From NCBI RefSeq assembly GCF_000224335.1, contig NZ_AFXZ01000022.1, forward strand, positions 1 to 51,434: a stretch of 51,434 bases of DNA, written 5' to 3'. The DNA is from Bizionia argentinensis JUB59 (GTDB lineage Bacteria; Bacteroidota; Bacteroidia; Flavobacteriales; Flavobacteriaceae). The position numbers and the translations under genes are program-made. Below, piece by piece: positions 12,675 to 21,755 of the stretch. The number at the start of each line of letters is the position of its first letter. Position 1 is the stretch's first letter. The notes beneath the pieces are model-generated. The model searched no databases. It had not been told where the DNA came from and saw nothing but the letters and a program-made list of their open reading frames with translations.

Positions 12675-13352
12675 CTAAAATTTCGTATCTAATTTAATAT
12701 AATCTAAAAACTCTCTACGTGTTTCTATGTCTTTAAATTTACCACCGAATTCTGCTGTTATCGTGCTACTTTCCGTATCGCGAATTCCTCTAGAGTTCAC
12801 GCATAAGTGTTTAGCATCTACCACACAGGCAACATCTTCAGTGTTTAAAACCCTCTGAAGTTCTTTAACTACTTGAATAGTTAATCGTTCTTGAACTTGT
12901 GGACGCTTTGCGAAATAATCCACAATACGATTCATTTTAGATAAACCAACAACTGTTCCGTTAGAAATATAAGCTACATGAGCTTTCCCAACTATAGGAA
13001 GTAAATGGTGTTCGCAGGTAGAATAAACTGTAATGTTTTTTTCAACGAGCATTTCGCCATACTTATATTTATTATCAAAAGTGGATGCGCTTGGTTTTAT
13101 AGCAGGATTCAAACCGCTAAATATTTCATTAACAAACATTTTAGCAACTCGGTTAGGAGTGCCTTTTAAACTGTCATCGGTTAAATCAAGACCCAATGTT
13201 TCCATAATATGGCGTACATCGTTTTTAATAATTTCAATTTTTTCTTCTGAATTTAAAACAAAAGCGTCACTGCGCAATGGTGTGTCAGCTGAAGTGCCTA
13301 CATGATCATCGCCAAGGGCATCAAAATCAGCTGTATTATCATTAATTTTCAT
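12675..13352 (-). CDS. folE: GTP cyclohydrolase I
   Basis: Converts GTP to 7,8-dihydroneopterin triphosphate, the first step of folate (and queuosine/pterin) synthesis. 225 aa. Zinc ligands C113, H116 and C184 are present, within STCEHHLLP and DAKHLCVNSRG; the catalytic segment KMNRIVDYFAKRPQVQERL spans about 139-157. An acidic N-terminal extension of ~35 residues precedes the fold. Folate partner folP is 13 kb away on the same strand. Confidence 0.97.
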   Translation of the reverse strand: MKINDNTADFDALGDDHVGTSADTPLRSDAFVLNSEEKIEIIKNDVRHIMETLGLDLTDDSLKGTPNRVAKMFVNEIFSGLNPAIKPSASTFDNKYKYGEMLVEKNITVYSTCEHHLLPIVGKAHVAYISNGTVVGLSKMNRIVDYFAKRPQVQERLTIQVVKELQRVLNTEDVACVVDAKHLCVNSRGIRDTESSTITAEFGGKFKDIETRREFLDYIKLDTKF

Positions 13353-13381
13353 TATTTCGAAATAAAAAGGTTTTTAATCTG

Positions 13382-13389
13382 CAAAGGTA
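13382..13389 (-). promoter_or_regulatory. candidate folE promoter -7 box
   Basis: Minus strand reads TACCTTTG, an exact TAnnTTTG match 30 nt before the folE ATG. No clear -33 box at 19-21 nt. Confidence 0.35.
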
Positions 13390-13741
13390 ATGAATTCCCT
13401 TTTTTTGATTACTGAATTAACAAACTATTAATTACCATAAGTATTCTAAAAAAAAATACTGAGCTAAAACTCAAACTGAAAGTGTGAAAAATAATAAATG
13501 CAATCAGTAGCGTTCTAAAGCCAGACAAGAATAAAGTATGGGTACTTATTGCGAGTCTTCTTTATAGGTTAACAAAGCTCAAAGCTGTTGCTGTTTTTTT
13601 AAATAGTGGAGGCTTAAAATAAAAAGAATAATGAATCGCCTAAAAATAACTTTTGAATACAAATATTTCTGTTGAATCATAAAATCTCGCGGATGGTTTA
13701 AAAGTATTGTGATATATCAGCTAAAATTAATTTTATAAAAG
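13390..13741. other. non-coding stretch between folE and the fadL-type gene
   Basis: About 350 nt without an open frame of note. Nothing recognised apart from the folE promoter box at one end and the hairpin terminator at the other. Confidence 0.45.
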
Positions 13742-13773
13742 AAGCCCTAAACAAATATGTTTTAGGGCTTTTT
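13742..13773 (-). terminator. intrinsic terminator of the fadL-type gene
   Basis: Perfect 10-bp stem AAGCCCTAAA / TTTAGGGCTT; T-rich on both strands, so it can act in both directions. Confidence 0.7.
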
Positions 13774-13817
13774 AGAGTTATCGGTAGTTTTTTATAAAAT
13801 GCGTCGTTATAGATTAC

Positions 13818-15341
13818 TTATAAGTTGAAACTTAAAGTAAGTGTTACATTGGAGTTTCGACTTTCAATATTTGCTCTATCAGTTAGACCTGTATTATATA
13901 GTCCAGTTTCGTTAGTTTGCTGAGCCTGATCGTATGTTAAATCAATTCTCGTCATGTTTCCGAAGTTATAACCCAGACCAAAAGAATAACCTGATATATC
14001 ACCAATAGCAGAGTCATCCTTATAAGGACTCTCTTCATATCGGTAACCAGCTCGCACGCTTAAACTGTTCAGTTTAACCTCACCACCCAATCTATATGTC
14101 GATGCCGCTGTTAAGGCGTTTTCCATTCTGTTGTTTTCAGAATTAAAATACGCGTCAGAGGTCGGTTTAAATTTGGTGTTACTATAATCTTTTAAAGAGT
14201 AGTCAAAACTAATTAAGCCATGCGTACCAAAGATATAAGCTAAACTACCCGTGAATTTACCCGGGCTTTGTAATTTGTAACTTGGGTAAATATTAGTAAT
14301 GTATGGGTTTATAGTTTGTGTTACGTTCGTACCACCGTCGTCTCTTACAGTTGATAGATATTGTGATGTTTCTTCATTAATAGTAAGCCATGTTGGCGAT
14401 TTATAACTTAAACCAGCTCGCAAACCTTCGGTAACCTTATAAATGGTTCCAATTTGAAATGAAAATCCAGAACCTGTTGTATATATATCATTTTCAAAAC
14501 GCACATTGCTTACCGTCGATCCTGTGTTTGTATTGCTTTCATATAAGGACGTAAATTCCTCATAGTTTATAAAATGCGAATTTAGGTTAATACCTAAATG
14601 CAACTTTTCACCAATTTGCGTGGCAGCATTAAAAGTGAATTTACCGTTATAACCTCTTGATACCATGTTGTATTCTTGGTAGTAATTACCAGGCGCAATA
14701 TTTGAGGTGTATACCGTGTTCTCATCGTCATTTGTAAGCGGCTGTAATATATAGGACTCATACCCTAAAAATGCTTGTTGATTTGTAAATCCATAATAAC
14801 TACCAATATCACGATATGCTTGCGAATAGGATTCGCCCGGTAAAGCAGAAATTTCGTCTAACCTTAAACCATTGGAATTTTGCATGAAATAATCGCCTAT
14901 GGAGTTATTAGAATTGGTTCCAGAGGCAAACCATTTATCGTTATAATCACTTATTTTATCATAAGACGCACCGATTGTAAATTTTTTCCAAATTGAATTC
15001 GGGTTTTTGTTATAGAAAACAAAAGCCGCACCTGTTTGGTTAACATCGAAATTAGATTCAGATGATTCCGAATACCCATTATAAAAAGCCGTTTTATTTT
15101 TGGTGTACATATTGGCTAATGATAAAGAGATATGACCGGAATTAAAAATTGCCGAACCTGCCGGGTTGATACTTACCGCACTCATATCGCCTCCCAATGC
15201 TCCAAAAGCACCGCTTAAAGCTCTATATCTCGCTGTTCCTTGAATGTTGTCTTCCGAGTAGCGGAGCGCATCAGACATATCTTGCGCGTAAATTTGTGAC
15301 ATTGTCAATATAGCCGTTGACATTAGAATTAATTTCTTCAT
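13818..15341 (-). CDS. outer membrane protein transport protein, OmpP1/FadL family
   Basis: 507 aa beta-barrel with signal peptide (MKKLILMSTAILTMSQIYAQ) and a C-terminal strand ending in NL (SNVTLTLSFNL). The FadL/OmpP1/TodX pattern is seen near the N-terminus: GTARYRALSGAFGALGGDMSAVSINPAGSAIF, about residues 35-66, the hatch region NPAG motif. Family members carry hydrophobic compounds across the outer membrane; the substrate here is unknown. It begins 29 nt after the end of the interrupted lipoprotein gene upstream, so the two are probably one transcript. Confidence 0.9.
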   Translation of the reverse strand: MKKLILMSTAILTMSQIYAQDMSDALRYSEDNIQGTARYRALSGAFGALGGDMSAVSINPAGSAIFNSGHISLSLANMYTKNKTAFYNGYSESSESNFDVNQTGAAFVFYNKNPNSIWKKFTIGASYDKISDYNDKWFASGTNSNNSIGDYFMQNSNGLRLDEISALPGESYSQAYRDIGSYYGFTNQQAFLGYESYILQPLTNDDENTVYTSNIAPGNYYQEYNMVSRGYNGKFTFNAATQIGEKLHLGINLNSHFINYEEFTSLYESNTNTGSTVSNVRFENDIYTTGSGFSFQIGTIYKVTEGLRAGLSYKSPTWLTINEETSQYLSTVRDDGGTNVTQTINPYITNIYPSYKLQSPGKFTGSLAYIFGTHGLISFDYSLKDYSNTKFKPTSDAYFNSENNRMENALTAASTYRLGGEVKLNSLSVRAGYRYEESPYKDDSAIGDISGYSFGLGYNFGNMTRIDLTYDQAQQTNETGLYNTGLTDRANIESRNSNVTLTLSFNL

Positions 15342-15370
15342 AATACTTTTTTCTTTTTCTTAATTATCTG

Positions 15371-16417
15371 TTAGCGTCCGCCTCCACGTCTACCTCCAGA
15401 ACCTCCTCTTGTGCTACCTGAAGAACTACGACCACCACTAGAACCACTAGCGTTTGAAGAAGAACTTCTTCTTGATGTGTTGTAGTTGTTATTACTATTA
15501 TTGTTACTCCTTCTTGGTTGTGTTGTTGTATTTGTACGCTTGGTGTTTGTATTAACACGTGGCGATGTAGTGTTGTTACTTCTTCTCGTTGTGTTTGTGT
15601 TTACACGAGGTGTATTTGAATTATTTCTTCTAGTAGTATTTATATCACTATTAGATCGTGTACTACCTCTTCTTGGCGTAGAGAAAGATGTTTGCGTTCT
15701 ACTACTTCTTGTTACTGTATTATTTGTTGAGCCTCGTCGTGCATTACTGTCCTTGTAAATTCGCTCTGTATTATAATATCTAGATGTTGCGTTGCGTCCT
15801 GTTTGACTATTATAAACACTACCGCGTCTACTATTCATATAGGCAACATTATTCCTGTTATAATTTCCGCCATAATAACTACCGTAGTAGCCACCATAAC
15901 CATACCATTGATTGTAATAACCACCATATCCATACCCTCCATAATAAGGTGAGTGGTAACCATAACCATATCCATATCTTGGATAGTATCCAGAATAATA
16001 TGGCGAATATCCATAATAGAATGGTGAGTAAAAGGAATTGTAAAAACCAGCGTTAGCATAAACGTTAATGGATACATTAGCACTTTCTTGACCCCAACCA
16101 GCGTAAGATTCAGGTGCTACTTATGTACCGTCGTCCTCTACATAATCACCTTCATAGTCATCTACATCTGTAAAAATTTCGTTTTCTTCTGCATATAAAT
16201 CTAGTTCAGACGATTTTTCGGTGAAGTAATTTTTATAATAAGAACTAGCTTCAGCGTTATTAGCTTCTACATAGGATTCTTGTTCTATTGGCGTTGTTGA
16301 AGAGCCATAAATACCATCGTTACTTTGTTGGTAAGTACCACAAGCTGTCATTAAAAGCAAACTGCTTAAAATCGCTATCGTGGGTATTTTTTCTGTAAAG
16401 TAGTTTTTATAGGACAT
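15371..16417 (-). pseudogene. lipoprotein gene interrupted by one in-frame TAA
   Basis: The frame runs from ATG at 16417 through a lipoprotein signal (MSYKNYFTEKIPTIAILSSLLLMTAC) to TAA at 16121-16123, then stays open in the same frame for 249 more codons to 15371. The region after the stop reads VAPESYAGWGQESANVSINV, then a long Tyr/Gly-rich stretch and an Arg/Ser/Asn-rich tail ending GGRRGGGR, clearly continuous protein style. Without the stop it would be ~348 aa. The motif YKNYFTEK occurs twice, in the signal region and again in the mature part, with different synonymous codons. It may be a nonsense mutation, a sequencing error, or readthrough. Function unknown; it precedes the fadL-type gene. 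Confidence 0.8.
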
Positions 16418-16431
16418 ATCTCTTAATTTTA

Positions 16432-16462
16432 TTGTTGAACATAACAAAAATAGTTAGTTTTG
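16432..16462 (+). promoter_or_regulatory. proS promoter, housekeeping type
   Basis: TTG at 16432-16434, 20-nt spacer, TAGTTTTG at 16455-16462. On the other strand CAAAAATA at 16445-16452 (TATTTTTG read on minus) could be the -7 box of the divergent lipoprotein gene, so the two promoters overlap. Confidence 0.5.
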
Positions 16463-16516
16463 TGAAACTATTTCTATATTTAACATAGTCGCAATTTTTG
16501 TGCCAAAAACCTGAAT

Positions 16517-17995
16517 ATGAGCAAAAAACTTACAAGTAGAGCAGAAGACTACTCTAAATGGTATAATGAATTGGTTGTCAAGGCAGACCTTGCCGAAAAT
16601 TCAGCAGTACGTGGCTGCATGGTCATTAAACCTTATGGCTTTGCTATTTGGGAAAAAATTCAAGCGGAATTAGATCGCATGTTTAAAGAAACAGGTCACC
16701 AAAATGCCTACTTCCCTTTATTTATTCCTAAAAGTTTATTTGAAGCTGAAGAAAAAAATGCCGAAGGTTTTGCTAAAGAGTGTGCTATTGTAACACATTA
16801 TAGATTACAAAACGATCCAGATAATCCAGGGAAGCTGCGTGTAGATCCAGAAGCCAAACTAGAGGAGGAGCTAATAGTAAGACCTACCAGTGAAGCAATT
16901 ATATGGAATACATATAAAGGATGGATTCAATCGTACAGAGATTTACCTATTTTAATAAACCAATGGGCCAATGTTGTGCGTTGGGAAATGCGTACACGAT
17001 TATTTTTAAGAACAGCCGAATTTTTATGGCAAGAAGGTCATACAGCTCATGCTACCGAAGCGGAAGCTATTAAGGAAGCGGAATTAATGAATAATGTTTA
17101 TGCAACATTTGTCGAAAATTTCATGGCTATACCTGTTGTTAAAGGTATAAAAACAGACAGTGAACGTTTTGCTGGCGCTGTAGAAACCTATTGTATTGAA
17201 GCATTAATGCAAGATGGAAAAGCTTTACAAGCAGGAACTTCACACTTTTTGGGTCAAAACTTTGCCAAAGCATTCGATGTCAAATTTGCAACAAAAGAAG
17301 GTAAGCAAGAATATGTATGGGCAACATCATGGGGTGTTTCCACACGTTTAATGGGTGCGCTAATAATGACGCATAGTGACGACCATGGTTTGGTATTACC
17401 ACCCAATTTGGCACCAAACCAAGTAGTGATTGTGCCAATTTATAAAACCGAAGAGCAGTTAGAGCAAATAACAACGCTTGTAAATGTTATTATGGGTGAG
17501 CTACGATCCAAAGGTGTTACCGTTAAGTTTGATGATAGAGATACATTTAGACCAGGAGCTAAATTTGCACAGCACGAGTTGCAAGGCGTTCCTTTACGTA
17601 TAGCTATAGGGCCAAAAGACCTAGAAAATGGAACAGTAGAGCTTGCTAGACGTGACACATTAACTAAAGAAGTGATTTCAATTGATAATTTAACAGACAC
17701 TGTTGAAAGATTAATGACGGAGATTCAAACTAGTTTGTATGAAAAAGCACTTAATTATAGAGATTCGCATACCACAGAAGTTGATAATTTCGATGATTTT
17801 AAAACTATTTTAGAAGATAAAGGTGGTTTTATTTCAGCGCATTGGGACGGAACCGAAGAAACTGAAACAAAAATCAAAGAATTAACAAAAGCGACAATTC
17901 GTTGTATTCCTATGGATGGAGACACGCAAAGTGGTGATTGTGTGTATTCTGGGAAGCCTTCTAGTAGGCGTGTGCTTTTTGCAAAAGCATACTAA
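16517..17995 (+). CDS. proS: prolyl-tRNA synthetase (archaeal/eukaryotic-type, ProS3)
   Basis: Charges tRNA-Pro; cytoplasmic class II synthetase. 492 aa, without the ~180-aa editing insertion of the E. coli enzyme, so it belongs to the short archaeal/eukaryotic-like group common in Bacteroidota. Visible: [16 protein letters not shown] (motif 1-2 region, near 122), [24 protein letters not shown] near 155-178, [12 protein letters not shown] near 243, the anticodon-binding domain from about 300, and the C-terminal domain with Cys in [21 protein letters not shown], ending in the typical terminal Tyr. Confidence 0.97.
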   Translation: MSKKLTSRAEDYSKWYNELVVKADLAENSAVRGCMVIKPYGFAIWEKIQAELDRMFKETGHQNAYFPLFIPKSLFEAEEKNAEGFAKECAIVTHYRLQNDPDNPGKLRVDPEAKLEEELIVRPTSEAIIWNTYKGWIQSYRDLPILINQWANVVRWEMRTRLFLRTAEFLWQEGHTAHATEAEAIKEAELMNNVYATFVENFMAIPVVKGIKTDSERFAGAVETYCIEALMQDGKALQAGTSHFLGQNFAKAFDVKFATKEGKQEYVWATSWGVSTRLMGALIMTHSDDHGLVLPPNLAPNQVVIVPIYKTEEQLEQITTLVNVIMGELRSKGVTVKFDDRDTFRPGAKFAQHELQGVPLRIAIGPKDLENGTVELARRDTLTKEVISIDNLTDTVERLMTEIQTSLYEKALNYRDSHTTEVDNFDDFKTILEDKGGFISAHWDGTEETETKIKELTKATIRCIPMDGDTQSGDCVYSGKPSSRRVLFAKAY

Positions 17996-18028
17996 ATGAA
18001 AGTTTTTTTAAAATATTTCAAATAGTAG

Positions 18029-18058
18029 TTGCAACACTTAAAAATATTTGTATTTTTG
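18029..18058 (+). promoter_or_regulatory. distal promoter upstream of tRNA-Glu
   Basis: TTG at 18029-18031, 19-nt spacer, TATTTTTG at 18051-18058. It lies ~75 nt upstream of a second promoter for the same tRNA. Confidence 0.5.
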
Positions 18059-18102
18059 CATCCGCAATGGGAACATTGTGAGTTATTTTGACAAAAATAA
18101 AA

Positions 18103-18134
18103 TTTGCAGGTTTAAATTTAATTATATATATTTG
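18103..18134 (+). promoter_or_regulatory. proximal promoter of tRNA-Glu and rpsT
   Basis: TTTG at 18103-18106, 20-nt spacer, TATATTTG at 18127-18134, an ideal housekeeping promoter 18 nt before the tRNA. Confidence 0.65.
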
Positions 18135-18152
18135 CAAACTGAAAAACAAAAT

Positions 18153-18224
18153 GGCCCGTTCGTCTATCGGCTAGGACGCATGGTTTTCATCCATGTAAGA
18201 GGGGTTCGATTCCCCTACGGGCTA
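18153..18224 (+). tRNA. tRNA-Glu (anticodon TTC)
   Basis: 72-nt cloverleaf: acceptor stem GGCCCGT / ACGGGCT, anticodon stem CATGG/CCATG with loop TTTTCAT giving anticodon TTC at 18186-18188, T arm GGGG-TTCGATT-CCCC, discriminator A. CCA is not encoded (ACA follows). Confidence 0.97.
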
Positions 18225-18253
18225 CAATTTTTATTTAATAAGAAAAGATACAA

Positions 18254-18508
18254 ATGGCAAATCATAAGTCAGCGTTAAAAAGAATTAGAAGTAACGAATC
18301 TAAACGTTTAAGAAATAAATTTAAGCACAAGACAACTCGTAATGCAATCAGAAAATTGCGTGATACGAGTGATCAAAGACAAGCACAAGAATTGTTTGTT
18401 GATGTTACTGCTATGATTGATAAATTAGCGAAGAAAAATATTATACATAATAATAAGGCTGCCAACTTGAAGTCTGGTTTAGCTAAGCATATAGCTTCTT
18501 TAGCATAA
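18254..18508 (+). CDS. rpsT: 30S ribosomal protein S20
   Basis: 84 aa, basic, three-helix-bundle protein of the small subunit, binding 16S rRNA. N-terminus MANHKSALKRIRSNESKRLRNK and the later NKAANLKSGLAKHI segment are characteristic. It starts 29 nt after tRNA-Glu with no promoter box between, so it is probably made from the same transcript. Confidence 0.98.
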   Translation: MANHKSALKRIRSNESKRLRNKFKHKTTRNAIRKLRDTSDQRQAQELFVDVTAMIDKLAKKNIIHNNKAANLKSGLAKHIASLA

Positions 18509-18527
18509 AGAAGAAAAGTTTATAATT

Positions 18528-18559
18528 AAAAAAGCTTCTCTTATCGAGAGGCTTTTTTT
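18528..18559 (+). terminator. intrinsic terminator of rpsT
   Basis: AAAAAAGC-TTCTC / GAGAG-GCTTTTTT stem with a 5-nt loop and T-run. Confidence 0.8.
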
Positions 18560-18611
18560 ATGTGAAAATTTCAAATTTATAGAAAGTTTAAATCCAGTTT
18601 TGTTTATAATT

Positions 18612-18644
18612 AAAAATGCCTTGAGAAATTCTCAAGGCATTTTT
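18612..18644 (-). terminator. bidirectional terminator between rpsT and rho
   Basis: Perfect 14-bp stem AAAAATGCCTTGAG with its complement, 5-nt loop; A/T runs on both sides. It ends rho transcription and backs up the rpsT terminator. Confidence 0.8.
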
Positions 18645-18668
18645 TAGTTTTATATATTTGATTCGCTT

Positions 18669-20357
18669 TTAACCATTCATGGAAATTAAAAACTCTTCAT
18701 TGTTTTTAGTTTGTTTAAAACGTTCGTTTATAAATTCCATAGCTTCTACAGGATTCATATCTGCTAGGTACTTACGCATTACCCACATACGTTTAATAGT
18801 CGTTTCATCTAATAGAATGTCATCACGACGCGTACTTGATGAGGTTAAATCGATAGCAGGGAAAATACGACGGTTAGATATTTTTCTATCTAATTGTAGT
18901 TCCATATTACCGGTTCCTTTGAATTCTTCAAAGATAACTTCATCCATTTTAGATCCTGTGTCTGTTAATGCTGTTGCAATAATAGTTAACGATCCGCCAT
19001 TTTCAATATTACGAGCAGCACCAAAGAAACGTTTTGGTTTGTGCAATGCATTGGCATCAACACCACCACTTAATATTTTTCCTGAAGCTGGTTGTACAGA
19101 GTTATAGGCTCTTGCTAAACGTGTAATAGAATCTAATAAAATAACTACATCATGACCACATTCTACCAAGCGCTTGGCTTTCTCTAAAACAATATTGGCA
19201 ATTTTTACGTGCTCGTGTGCTTCTTTATCAAAGGTTGAAGCAATTACTTCGCCACGTACATTACGTTGCATGTCGGTAACTTCTTCAGGACGTTCATCAA
19301 TTAATAAAATCATTTGATATACTTCCGGGTGGTTTGCTGCAATAGCATTCGCCACATCCTTTAATAGCATCGTTTTTCCTGTTTTAGGCTGCGATACTAT
19401 CATACCACGTTGTCCTTTTCCAATAGGAGAAAACAAATCCATGATTCGCGTAGAAATTGTACTTTGCTTTCCGGCAAGATTAAATTTTTCTTGAGGAAAA
19501 AGTGGTGTTAAATGCTCGAAAGAAACTCTGTCTCTTACTACATCTGGACTTTGACCATTAATTTTACTAACACGAATTAAAGGAAAGTATTTTTCGCCTT
19601 CTTTTGGAGGTCTAACATTTCCTAATACAGTATCTCCAACTTTTAAACCGAATAAACGAATTTGCGATTGTGATACGTATATATCATCTGGAGACGATAA
19701 ATAGTTGTAGTCAGACGAACGTAAAAAACCGTAACCATCTTGCATAACATCCAAAACCCCTTCACTCTCTATAATAGCATCAAACTCAAAGTCTGGCTCT
19801 CTATAGCGATTTCTGGTGTCTTTATTACCGTTATTTTTCTTGTCGTGTTTTGTTGGACGGTTGTCCTTTTGCTTATCCTCCTGTGTGTTGCCGTTTTTGT
19901 CCTCACGTTTGTTTGGTTTATTTGGCTTAGGTCTTGGATTTGGCTTGTTTTGTTTGGGAGGCGTTGTGGTAGTTTCCTTTTCTGTTTCAGCATCTGGCGT
20001 TTTCGCTTTATTAGCGACTACTTCAATACTGTCTTTAGGTTTATCCTCCGATTTAGTTTCAATTGGACTTTCCGTTTTCGGCTTAATGGCTCTCGGAACT
20101 TTTTGAACACGCTTTCTTGGTGTTTTTTCTTCTGTCTTTTCGGCCGGTTTTACTGCAGGTTTCTCCACAGGTTTCTCGGGCTTTGTTTCCGTAGCAACAA
20201 CTTCCTTAATTTCTTTAGGGTTGGCTGCTTGGTAATCTAGAATTTGATAAACTAAATCTAATTTTTTTAAGGAACGATATTTTGAAACGTTCAGTTTTTG
20301 AGCTATTTCCTGTAATTCAGGAAGCTTCATTGCTTTTAATTGAGATATTTCAAACAT
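18669..20357 (-). CDS. rho: transcription termination factor Rho with long disordered insert
   Basis: Hexameric RNA helicase that ends transcription. 562 aa against ~420 in E. coli. The N-terminal helical domain ([18 protein letters not shown]) is followed by a low-complexity Lys/Pro/Glu/Asn-rich segment at about 50-190, then the cold-shock-like RNA-binding domain ([15 protein letters not shown]) and the ATPase core with Walker A PKTGKT near 331, [14 protein letters not shown], and the [13 protein letters not shown] segment. The disordered insert is known in Bacteroidota; in Bacteroides thetaiotaomicron Rho it drives phase separation. Whether that holds here is inference. Divergent from the DUF4293 gene. 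Confidence 0.97.
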   Translation of the reverse strand: MFEISQLKAMKLPELQEIAQKLNVSKYRSLKKLDLVYQILDYQAANPKEIKEVVATETKPEKPVEKPAVKPAEKTEEKTPRKRVQKVPRAIKPKTESPIETKSEDKPKDSIEVVANKAKTPDAETEKETTTTPPKQNKPNPRPKPNKPNKREDKNGNTQEDKQKDNRPTKHDKKNNGNKDTRNRYREPDFEFDAIIESEGVLDVMQDGYGFLRSSDYNYLSSPDDIYVSQSQIRLFGLKVGDTVLGNVRPPKEGEKYFPLIRVSKINGQSPDVVRDRVSFEHLTPLFPQEKFNLAGKQSTISTRIMDLFSPIGKGQRGMIVSQPKTGKTMLLKDVANAIAANHPEVYQMILLIDERPEEVTDMQRNVRGEVIASTFDKEAHEHVKIANIVLEKAKRLVECGHDVVILLDSITRLARAYNSVQPASGKILSGGVDANALHKPKRFFGAARNIENGGSLTIIATALTDTGSKMDEVIFEEFKGTGNMELQLDRKISNRRIFPAIDLTSSSTRRDDILLDETTIKRMWVMRKYLADMNPVEAMEFINERFKQTKNNEEFLISMNG

Positions 20358-20452
20358 TGATATTGATGTTGAATTGAATGTTTTATTTTAATATTGTTAA
20401 GGTGAATAATTCCGAAGAAAAATTGATCTTATTTTAGAAGAATAATGTGTTA

Positions 20453-20483
20453 CAAATCTGATAGTTGCAAAACATTACTGCAA
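20453..20483 (-). promoter_or_regulatory. candidate rho promoter
   Basis: On the minus strand TTG (20483-20481), 20-nt spacer, CAGATTTG (20460-20453), one mismatch to TAnnTTTG. It gives a ~90-nt rho leader, where Rho autoregulation commonly acts. Confidence 0.4.
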
Positions 20484-20532
20484 TTATACAACTTTATTTT
20501 CTTTTTTTTAGCTTAATTTTAAAAGAAACTGC

Positions 20533-20540
20533 TATTTTTG
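20533..20540 (+). promoter_or_regulatory. candidate promoter -7 box of the DUF4293 gene
   Basis: TATTTTTG, exact TAnnTTTG match 22 nt before the ATG; no clear TTG at 19-21 nt. Confidence 0.35.
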
Positions 20541-20562
20541 CAGTTGATAAATTAGAATATTA

Positions 20563-20973
20563 ATGCTTCAACGAATTCAAACTATATTTTTATTATTAGC
20601 TGCTATAGTATCTGGTGGCTTAATTTTTGTGTTTGAATTATGGTCCACTCCTGAAGATGTAAAAGTGTTTGCATTGGATATTAATTACATATTTGCTATG
20701 TTTATAGTATCCGCAGTATTATCTATTTTATCCATAGCCAAGTATAAAAAAAGGATGTCGCAATTTATGTTGGGGCGCCTAAACATCATATTAAACTTTT
20801 TTTTACTAGGATTATTTGTGTATCAATCTCTAAATTTATCTGGAGAAACTGTTGTTTCAGAGAAAGGTATTGGGATTTTTCTTCCTATTGTTTCTATCGT
20901 TTTCTTGGCATTAGCCAATAAAGCCATCAAAAAGGATGAGGATCTTGTGAAATCTGTAGATCGATTACGATAA
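20563..20973 (+). CDS. DUF4293 family membrane protein
   Basis: 136 aa with four predicted TM helices (about 5-25, 42-62, 75-93, 105-122) and the charged tail KKDEDLVKSVDRLR typical of DUF4293. The family is restricted to Bacteroidota, of unknown function, and is regularly found next to rho, as here. Inner membrane. Confidence 0.85.
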   Translation: MLQRIQTIFLLLAAIVSGGLIFVFELWSTPEDVKVFALDINYIFAMFIVSAVLSILSIAKYKKRMSQFMLGRLNIILNFFLLGLFVYQSLNLSGETVVSEKGIGIFLPIVSIVFLALANKAIKKDEDLVKSVDRLR

Positions 20974-21001
20974 ACCTATCATCTTAGTAGTATTAGTGCG
21001 T

Positions 21002-21033
21002 GAGCCCAAGGTGAAGATCTTGGGCTTTTTTAT
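21002..21033 (+). terminator. intrinsic terminator after the DUF4293 gene
   Basis: AGCCCAAG / CTTGGGCT stem (21003-21010 with 21019-21026), 8-nt loop, T-run. Confidence 0.75.
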
Positions 21034-21143
21034 TTTCTCTCTTAATCCCTCTGATGTAAGTTGAGATCTTGAGGGTTTAGCATATTCCATTTAAATGAAT
21101 TAAACTTTTGTAATCTTGTGTAGTCTTTCCTTCTAAAAATGAT

Positions 21144-21635
21144 TTAGGATGGGAATTCAATCACTTCTAAATTATCAATTTTCTTACCGTCAATAGTAAA
21201 ACGCAGCATCGTCCGCACATTATGAAAGCCTTGCTTCCCAACAGCACCGGGATTCATATGTATTAAATTGAGTTTTTTATCCGGCATGACTTTTAAAATA
21301 TGTGAATGTCCTGAAATAAAAATTCGGGGTGGATTCTCTTTAATCATTTCTCTAATGCGGACATTATATTTATTTGGATAACCGCCAATATGCGTAATCC
21401 AAACATCAACACCTTCACACATAAATCGGTTGTCTAAAGGGAACTCCAATCGGGCTTTTTCGTCGTCAATATTGCCATAAACACCACGTAAAGGTTTTAA
21501 AGCTTTAATAGCGTCGGTAACTTTCAAATTACCAATATCGCCAGCATGCCATACTTCATCTGCTTGTTTTACGTATTTTAAAACAGCGTCGTCTATATAA
21601 CTATGGGTATCGGAAAGTAGGAGTATTTTTTTCAT
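21144..21635 (-). CDS. metallophosphoesterase, YfcE/MJ0936 family
   Basis: 163 aa calcineurin-like phosphodiesterase. The full metal-binding set is visible: D9 and H11 (SDTHS), D33 (GDIGN), N55 (GNIDD), H82 (THIGG), H110 and H112 (GHSH). Relatives hydrolyse phosphodiesters in vitro; the physiological substrate is not known. Cytoplasmic. Divergent from truA. Confidence 0.93.
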   Translation of the reverse strand: MKKILLLSDTHSYIDDAVLKYVKQADEVWHAGDIGNLKVTDAIKALKPLRGVYGNIDDEKARLEFPLDNRFMCEGVDVWITHIGGYPNKYNVRIREMIKENPPRIFISGHSHILKVMPDKKLNLIHMNPGAVGKQGFHNVRTMLRFTIDGKKIDNLEVIEFPS

Positions 21636-21649
21636 AAATATTTTACGAA

Positions 21650-21667
21650 TCCCGATAGCTTTCGGGA
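21650..21667. repeat. short TCCCGA...TCGGGA inverted repeat
   Basis: Stem TCCCGA / TCGGGA around TAGCTT, in the intergenic region before truA. A related stem with a different loop recurs at 35379-35394. Confidence 0.4.
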
Positions 21668-21722
21668 GGAATCTTTTTATTTATTTAACTTTCATTTGAA
21701 ATTTCAAGAAAGATTAAAATTC

Positions 21723-21730
21723 TATCTTTG
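21723..21730 (+). promoter_or_regulatory. candidate truA promoter -7 box
   Basis: TATCTTTG, exact match, 26 nt before the TTG start; the nearest upstream TTG (21696-21698) is 24 nt away, slightly long. Confidence 0.4.
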
Positions 21731-21755
21731 CTTTTTACAAAAATAGCATTTACCA

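Noticed and set aside
15486-15758. Plus-strand Leu/Val-rich gene
   Set aside because: Mirror of the Arg/Ser/Asn-rich repeat on the minus strand, an artefact of low complexity.
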